From the NCBI RefSeq assembly GCF_023612255.1, contig NZ_CP063231.1, positions 4,024,501-4,088,500 of the forward strand: a stretch of DNA of 64,000 nt, written 5' to 3'. The notes below the pieces were generated by a model that searched no databases, was not told where the DNA came from, and worked only from the letters and a program-made list of their open reading frames with translations. The DNA comes from Luteibacter flocculans (GTDB lineage Bacteria > Pseudomonadota > Gammaproteobacteria > Xanthomonadales > Rhodanobacteraceae). The position numbers were made by a program, and so were the translations under genes. Positions 59,160 through 64,000 of the stretch are shown here, piece by piece. Position 1 is the first letter of the stretch. The number at the start of each line of letters is the position of its first letter.

Positions 59160-59837
59160 CTATGGGCGCCGCTCCAGCGCCCCATCCAAAATCAGATCGA
59201 TCCCTGCCAAAAACTGTTCCCGATCATCATGACCGGGAAGCTGCACGGCGACTTCATGTAGAAAGGGAAATTGGCTGGCGTCCAACTGGCCCCACGCTTC
59301 GGCGAGCGTGCCGAGCATGTCTTCCCGGGTTCTCCCCTCCTCCGCCCGTCGCGCATTATCGGCGTTTTGCGCGGCCACGCCGAAGATGTAATTGACGAGC
59401 GCCGACCAGACGTCGAAGCGGTCTTTGGCGGGCACGCCGAGCGCGACAAGTCGCCCGCCGATGGCTTCGAAGACCTGCAACATCCCCGTGCGCCCCGGCG
59501 CGAGCGAGAGCTGCCCGCCGATCCACGGATGCGCGTCGAACGCATCGAACACGGCCGTCGCGATAGCGCGGATGGCCTCGCGTGGCTTTCGGTTGGGGAC
59601 TTTGGCGGCGTCCATCGCCGCGGCCACGATGTGGTCAGTGGCGGCGCCGAGCAGTTCTTCCTTGTTGGCGATATGCCAGTAGATCGCGCCGCTGCCCGTC
59701 GCGAGTCGCGTGGATAGCGTTCGAAACGTAAGCGCCGCCACGCCTTCGCTATCGAGAATGGCAATGGCGGCTTCGACGATTTGCGCCTTGGTGAGCGCTT
59801 CGGTGCGCCGCCCGGCACGAGCAGGTTTCTTGGACAT
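59160..59837 (-). CDS. TetR-family repressor of the adjacent monooxygenase
   Basis: 225 residues. N-terminal helix-turn-helix (VAALTFRTLSTRLATGSGAI, YWHIANKEELL) and a TetR_C-like ligand domain with the FGVAAQNADNARR region. It diverges from the FAD monooxygenase gene, and the short space between them holds two palindromic operators, so it probably represses both. The helix-turn-helix text resembles TetR(class A-like) more than AcrR types. Confidence 0.9.
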   Translation of the reverse strand: MSKKPARAGRRTEALTKAQIVEAAIAILDSEGVAALTFRTLSTRLATGSGAIYWHIANKEELLGAATDHIVAAAMDAAKVPNRKPREAIRAIATAVFDAFDAHPWIGGQLSLAPGRTGMLQVFEAIGGRLVALGVPAKDRFDVWSALVNYIFGVAAQNADNARRAEEGRTREDMLGTLAEAWGQLDASQFPFLHEVAVQLPGHDDREQFLAGIDLILDGALERRP

Positions 59838-59855
59838 GGCCTAGCTTGACAGGAA

Positions 59856-59896
59856 TGGAACGCCGATCCAATATCGCCAAATGGAACGCCGTTCCA
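59856..59896. promoter_or_regulatory. Tandem TetR operators
   Basis: TGGAACGCCGATCCA (59856-59870) and the perfect 15-base palindrome TGGAACGCCGTTCCA (59882-59896), 26 bases centre to centre, between the divergent TetR and monooxygenase genes. The second site lies 18 bases before the monooxygenase ATG and would block its transcription. Confidence 0.8.
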
Positions 59897-59913
59897 CATT
59901 TCGAAGGTATCCC

Positions 59914-61047
59914 ATGTTGCGATCGGTCACGATTATTGGCGCCGGCCTGGGCGGCCTCGTCTTGGCGAGGGTGCTTCATTTGCACGGCATTCGCGCCACC
60001 GTCTACGAAGCCGACGCGTCCCCCACGTCACGGCCACAAGGCGGCATGCTCGACATCCACGCCCACGATGGTCAGGTCGCGCTGGAAGCGGCGTGTCTGA
60101 CAGAGGCTTTTCGCGCGCTGATCCTCGAAGGACGACAGGCCTTTCGCCTGCTGAGCCCGGACGGAACCGTGCTGCTCGACCATCCCGACGATGGCACCGG
60201 CACGCGGCCCGAGGTGCAGCGGGGGGAGCTGCGGCAGCTTCTGTTGGATTCGCTGCCACCCGATACCGTTCGCTGGAACCGGAAGGTGAATCATGTCATC
60301 AGCCTTGGCGAGGGACGTCACGAGGTTCACTTCACCGACGGTGGCTCCGTCCAGACGGATCTGCTGGTCGGTGCGGATGGCGCATGGTCCAAGGTCCGCC
60401 CACTCGTGACGGAAGCTGTGCCGACATACACGGGAACCGGGTGCATCGAGACTTACTTGTTCGAGTCCGACACGCGGCATCCCGCCACCGCGCAGGCCGT
60501 CGGCAGCGGCGCGATGAGCGCGCCAGCACCCGGCAGTGCGATCATGGCGCACCGCGAACGCGGCGATACGTTGCATGCCTATGTGATCCTCAATCGGCCC
60601 CAGGCATGGTTCGCAGACATCGACGTCTCGGACGCCCAGGCCGCTGCGGCTCGTATCAAGGACGAGTTCCGCAATTGGGCCCCAGCGATCACGGCACTCA
60701 TTACCGACAGCGATACCACGCCGGTAGTGCGGCTCTTCCACGCCCTGCCCGTCGATCATCAGTGGACGCGCGTTCCCGGCGTGACCTTGATCGGCGACGC
60801 CGCCCACGTCACCGCGCCCAACGGCGAAGGCGCCAACCTCGCCATGCTCGACGGTGCGGAGTTGGGTCTCGCCCTTGCACGCAATCCAGACAACCTCGAA
60901 TACGCACTGGCCGAGTTCGAACGTGCGATGTTCGAGCGCGGTGCAAAGTCGGCGGCCGACGGTGTCGGCTTCTACGAGATGCTTGCCAGTGACAATCCTG
61001 CCGGCGGCTTTATCGCCCTGTTTGAGCAGGACGAGGCGGCATCATAG
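59914..61047 (+). CDS. FAD-dependent monooxygenase, TetX-like
   Basis: 377 residues from ATG 59914 (GAAGG upstream); an upstream frame runs through the operator and is not used. FAD/NAD(P)-binding motif IIGAGLGGLVLARVL, RGELRQLLLDSL, VGADGAWSKVR and LIGDAAHVTAPNGEGANLAM, all in the order seen in TetX and related aromatic hydroxylases. TetX enzymes hydroxylate and inactivate tetracyclines; others act on aromatics, so tetracycline inactivation is only one option. Controlled by the divergent TetR gene. Confidence 0.88.
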   Translation: MLRSVTIIGAGLGGLVLARVLHLHGIRATVYEADASPTSRPQGGMLDIHAHDGQVALEAACLTEAFRALILEGRQAFRLLSPDGTVLLDHPDDGTGTRPEVQRGELRQLLLDSLPPDTVRWNRKVNHVISLGEGRHEVHFTDGGSVQTDLLVGADGAWSKVRPLVTEAVPTYTGTGCIETYLFESDTRHPATAQAVGSGAMSAPAPGSAIMAHRERGDTLHAYVILNRPQAWFADIDVSDAQAAAARIKDEFRNWAPAITALITDSDTTPVVRLFHALPVDHQWTRVPGVTLIGDAAHVTAPNGEGANLAMLDGAELGLALARNPDNLEYALAEFERAMFERGAKSAADGVGFYEMLASDNPAGGFIALFEQDEAAS

Positions 61048-61128
61048 TGAAGCGCGTGTCTGCTATCCCCTGTGGCCCACGACAGACCTTGGATAAGATC
61101 GGAGACGCGATGGGACAGGGGAAATGAA

Positions 61129-61371
61129 TTGGCTCGCTTATGGAACTTGAAGTGGCAAACAAGGTTGGTGATTGTTGCCATGGCGCTGGGCTATCTATGC
61201 CTCCTCGGGCCATGGCGTCAGGTCGACCGGTCGCTGGTCTATGACGCCTACTCAAGTGCCGGCGCCGTGCTCTCATTGGCCTTGCTTCCACGAGGGACTA
61301 AGCTTTGGGTCGCGGTGGCAATCGCCCTCGGCATCGCGCTGCTGATCATGATGGCGGGCAGATTGATCTGA
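61129..61371 (+). CDS. Small membrane protein, unknown function
   Basis: 80 residues with three hydrophobic segments (LVIVAMALGYLCLLG, AGAVLSLALLP, LWVAVAIALGIALLIMMAG). TTG at 61129 has AGGGGA upstream and is the best start; ATG at 61180 would remove part of helix 1. Not recognisable. Lies between the monooxygenase gene and the two-component system on the same strand. Confidence 0.5.
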   Translation: MARLWNLKWQTRLVIVAMALGYLCLLGPWRQVDRSLVYDAYSSAGAVLSLALLPRGTKLWVAVAIALGIALLIMMAGRLI

Positions 61372-61444
61372 GCCACAAAAGCTTGCCAAAAGATTTCCCG
61401 GCGATCCTAGCCTCCCCCTCCGCCATCCCCTGACTGTCGGCCCC

Positions 61445-62110
61445 ATGCACATCCTCCTGCTAGAAGACGACATCGAGCTGGGCGGGGCGATCAAGCATGC
61501 GCTGGAGCAGCAGTCGTACGCGGTCACGTGGCTCACCGACGGGCGCAGCGGCGCGTCCGCCCTGCCCGATGCCTTGTTCGACCTGATCCTGCTGGATCTC
61601 GGGCTTCCCGGTCGGGATGGAATCGACCTGCTCCTCGAAGCGCGCCGCAACGGCGTCCGGACCCCCATCCTCATCATGACCGCCCGGGATACCCCTGAAG
61701 CGCGGATCAAGGGGCTGGACATGGGCGCGGACGATTACCTGGTCAAGCCATTCCACCTGGGCGAGCTGGCCGCCCGCATCCGCTCGCTGACGCGCCGGGC
61801 GCAGGGCCTGGTCGACAATCGCATCGAAGTCGGTGGTCTGGTGCTGGACCTGGCGACGACGGACGTCGTGTTTCGCGGCGAGCGAATCACGCTGACGCGC
61901 CGCGAGTTCGCGGTGCTGCGCATCCTCATGGAACGGGCCGGGCGCATCGTCCGACGTGAAAGCCTCGAAAGCTCGGTCTACGGCTTCGACACCGTGGTCG
62001 ATCGCAATGCCATCGAAGTTCACGTGCATTGGCTGCGACGCAAGCTCAGCCCGGAACTTATCCACACGGTACGTGGCATCGGCTACATGATGCCGCGGGA
62101 GCCCAAGTGA
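61445..62110 (+). CDS. OmpR-family response regulator
   Basis: 221 residues: receiver domain (1-115; LEDDIELGGAIK, phospho-Asp in LILLDLGLPG, Lys in VKPFHLGEL) and OmpR winged helix (130-220; LTRREFAVLRILMERAG, WLRRKLSPELIHTVRGIGYM). QseB/PmrA-like. Its stop overlaps the kinase GTG start. The RND permease gene that follows suggests an efflux or metal/antimicrobial response. Confidence 0.94.
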   Translation: MHILLLEDDIELGGAIKHALEQQSYAVTWLTDGRSGASALPDALFDLILLDLGLPGRDGIDLLLEARRNGVRTPILIMTARDTPEARIKGLDMGADDYLVKPFHLGELAARIRSLTRRAQGLVDNRIEVGGLVLDLATTDVVFRGERITLTRREFAVLRILMERAGRIVRRESLESSVYGFDTVVDRNAIEVHVHWLRRKLSPELIHTVRGIGYMMPREPK

Positions 62111-63507
62111 GCTCGCACAGCCTCCGCGCGCGACTCACCTGGCTCATCATCGCCGTGCAGGTGATGGTGCTGATTCCGCTGGGCGCCATCAGCTACCAGC
62201 GCGAGCAGCACGAGATGGTCAAGCTGCTGGATGGGCGACTCGCTCAAGCGGGGCGCACCCTCGGCACCTTGATTGCGTACAACAAGCGTGACTACAGCGA
62301 CGCCGACGCCGAGCGGGCGGTCACGCTTGCCACGGAGGCGCAACGCGCCGCGGTGGTCGTGGCCGTGCATGCCAAGAACTACGAGCCCGAAGTCGGATTC
62401 CAGGCCTACGATCCGCACGGCACGCTCATCGCTGCCACGGCGAATCTGGCGGACTTGCCGCCACCCGTGAAGGGCGAGCATGGTTTCCGCGATATCGAGC
62501 ACAACGGTTCGAACTGGCGGCTTTTCACGCTCACCAACCGCTTCAACCTCACGATCCGCATCGGTGAACGCGCCGAGAACCGCGCCGACATCACGCAAGG
62601 CCTCATCCTCGAACACTCGCTGCCGCTGGTCATCGGGTTGCCCTTGCTGGCCCTCCTCGCGGGCCTTGCCGTCAAGCAGGGATTGCGGCCGCTGGACAAG
62701 CTGACCAAGGTGCTCGCCGAACGCGCGCCGCGTAGCCGTACGCCTATCGCGATCGAACGCACGCCCGATGAGATCAAGCCGCTCATCGTCACCTTGAACC
62801 AGCAGCTGGAACGGCTGGAGGACGTGATCGAGCGCGAGCATCGCTTCGCGGGCGACGTGGCCCACGAACTGCGCACGCCATTGGCGGCGGCGACCATCCA
62901 CCTCGAAGGCGCGCTCATTGCCAAGGATGCCGGCGAGCTGGCGTACACGCTGCACAACGCCAGGCGCAATCTTGGTCGCCTGGGGCGCCGTATCGAACAG
63001 ATTCTCGCCATCGCACGCCTGGAAGCCGGTGCGGCGGCCGAGCAGCGCACATCGCTGGACCTCATCACCCTGGCGACGGAAGTGGTCGAGGAACTGGCGC
63101 CGCTCATCGCCGAGAAGGATATCTCGCTGAGCCTGACCCACGACGAGCCCGAGGTACGTATCTCAGGGCACGAGGTGGCGATGACGGCCATGTTCCGCAA
63201 CCTCGTCGAGAACGCGCTCCGCCACACCCCCGAGCGAAGCCGGGTGGATATCTCGGTCCATCGTCACGGCGATACCGTGGTCATCGACATCTGCGACGAC
63301 GGACCGGGCATTGCGCCCGAGCTTCGCGAAAAGGCTTTCCAGCGCTTCGAACGCGGCAACGATACGAAGGAGTCCGGCTACGGCCTGGGTCTCAGCATCG
63401 TGCAGCGCGCCGTGGAGTTGCATGAGGGTTCGATCGAGTTGCTCGATAACCCCTCCGGCCAGGGGCTGCTGATTCGCATCCGCATCGCCGGCGGCAGCGT
63501 CGGCTGA
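62107..63507 (+). CDS. Two-component sensor histidine kinase
   Basis: 466 residues from GTG 62107, overlapping the regulator stop by four bases. Membrane helix (LIIAVQVMVLIPLGAISY), periplasmic sensor of about 150 residues, second helix (LVIGLPLLALLAGLAV), then the kinase: H-box RFAGDVAHELRTPLAAATIH (His about 256), N-box NLVENALRH, DDGPGIAPEL and GYGLGLSIVQRAVELH. Partner of the response regulator just upstream. Confidence 0.94.
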   Translation: MSSHSLRARLTWLIIAVQVMVLIPLGAISYQREQHEMVKLLDGRLAQAGRTLGTLIAYNKRDYSDADAERAVTLATEAQRAAVVVAVHAKNYEPEVGFQAYDPHGTLIAATANLADLPPPVKGEHGFRDIEHNGSNWRLFTLTNRFNLTIRIGERAENRADITQGLILEHSLPLVIGLPLLALLAGLAVKQGLRPLDKLTKVLAERAPRSRTPIAIERTPDEIKPLIVTLNQQLERLEDVIEREHRFAGDVAHELRTPLAAATIHLEGALIAKDAGELAYTLHNARRNLGRLGRRIEQILAIARLEAGAAAEQRTSLDLITLATEVVEELAPLIAEKDISLSLTHDEPEVRISGHEVAMTAMFRNLVENALRHTPERSRVDISVHRHGDTVVIDICDDGPGIAPELREKAFQRFERGNDTKESGYGLGLSIVQRAVELHEGSIELLDNPSGQGLLIRIRIAGGSVG

Positions 63508-63694
63508 CCCTCGTTCCGCGGTGACGCGGGACAAAAGATTTCCACAAGGTTCGGGTCGAACAATGGCACTGGGCGATTCTGCCCGAGGCCTGTTGAGTGG
63601 CTCCACCCATGAATCCCAACGCGTCCTGCCGATGCGCCTTTGTTCGAGAGTGCGTCATCCGACCGTCACAGTCGCCCAGTGAAGGCGCGGCGAC

Positions 63695-64000
63695 ATGCTA
63701 GGGCTCGTTCGCGTCGCGCTCTCGCGTCCCTATACCTTCATCGTGCTGGCCCTGCTCATTCTCATCGTGGGCCCGTTGGCCGCGATGAGGACGCCGACGG
63801 ACATCTTTCCGAACATCGGCATCCCCGTCATCAGCGTCGTCTGGACCTATAACGGCTTGCCGCCGGATCAGATGTCCGGTCGCGTGATTTATTACTACGA
63901 GCGCCAGTTGACCACCTCGGTCAACGACATCGAGCACATCGAATCGCAGTCGTTGCCCGGCGTGGGCATCGTCAAGATCTTCTTCCAGCCAGGCGTGGAC
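63695..64000 (+). CDS. RND efflux permease, N-terminus (cut by window end)
   Basis: 102 residues visible, ATG 63695 to the right edge. MLGLVRVALSRPYTFIVLAL with the first membrane helix, then PTDIFPNIGIPVISVVWTYN, YYYERQLTTSVNDIEHIESQ and LPGVGIVKIFFQPGVD, the standard opening of AcrB/MdtB-like RND pumps. Drug or metal substrate cannot be told from this part. Placed 187 bases after the kinase gene; that gap holds no gene I can see. Confidence 0.92.
   Translation, partial: MLGLVRVALSRPYTFIVLALLILIVGPLAAMRTPTDIFPNIGIPVISVVWTYNGLPPDQMSGRVIYYYERQLTTSVNDIEHIESQSLPGVGIVKIFFQPGVD

Overview
The window is high-GC gammaproteobacterial DNA from the order Xanthomonadales, most likely Rhodanobacteraceae of the Luteibacter/Dyella type. 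The grounds are a xanthomonadin-type pigment locus with a chorismatase, a topoisomerase I with a Lys/Ala-rich tail, the order LysM - dprA - topA - tsaC next to def-fmt-rsmB, a DUF6776-like/bactofilin/erpA block, and an effector carrying the Xanthomonas VirD4-interacting C-terminal domain (XVIPCD). The genus is an inference.

Layout. 0-3 kb: one end of a xanthomonadin/aryl-polyene cluster (LolA-like protein cut by the window edge, acyltransferase, dehydratase-like protein, acyl carrier protein, divergent xanB2). 3-13.1 kb: glmU, an AsmA/DUF748-like gene and the complete atpIBEFHAGDC operon on the minus strand, with a promoter before atpI, a strong terminator after atpC and two copies of a conserved stem-loop element between subunit genes. 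13.2-22.3 kb: phasin-like gene, queD, LuxR-type regulator followed by 36-bp REP-like tandem repeats, tRNA-Met, rppH, bfd/bfr iron genes, DUF6776-like/bactofilin/erpA/nudC, ampE and an MFS-PlsC fusion. 22.4-28.1 kb: a secreted pore-forming toxin resembling Vibrio cholerae cytolysin, purD, a class D beta-lactamase and an AMP-ligase of the XanA2 type. 28.1-36.7 kb: tsaC, topA, dprA, LysM gene, def, fmt, rsmB. 36.7-43.6 kb: envelope glycan genes (two glycosyltransferases, an O-antigen-ligase-like protein, a GT39/83-type transferase, a TPR protein, an LpxL-like acyltransferase). 43.6-49.7 kb: dtd, rpoD, a GH30 glycosidase overlapping an XRE regulator gene, an SDR gene and a 34-aa lysine-rich protein.

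50-56 kb is an accessory region beginning directly after tRNA-Ile(CAU): a RhuM-family gene, a run of four less GC-rich small genes, and on the opposite strand a type IV secretion effector with its probable lipoprotein immunity gene. The effector has an HExxH metallopeptidase-like N-terminus and a C-terminal XVIPCD. A decayed second immunity gene lies 4 kb away. This is the most system-like content of the window; no T4SS structural genes, integrase or transposase are present here.

56.2-64 kb: succinate-type CoA transferase, diguanylate cyclase, a TetR / TetX-like monooxygenase divergent pair with a perfect palindromic operator, a small membrane protein, an OmpR/EnvZ-type two-component system and the start of an RND efflux permease cut by the window edge.

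All functional calls rest on reading motifs and family resemblance by eye; no database search was possible.
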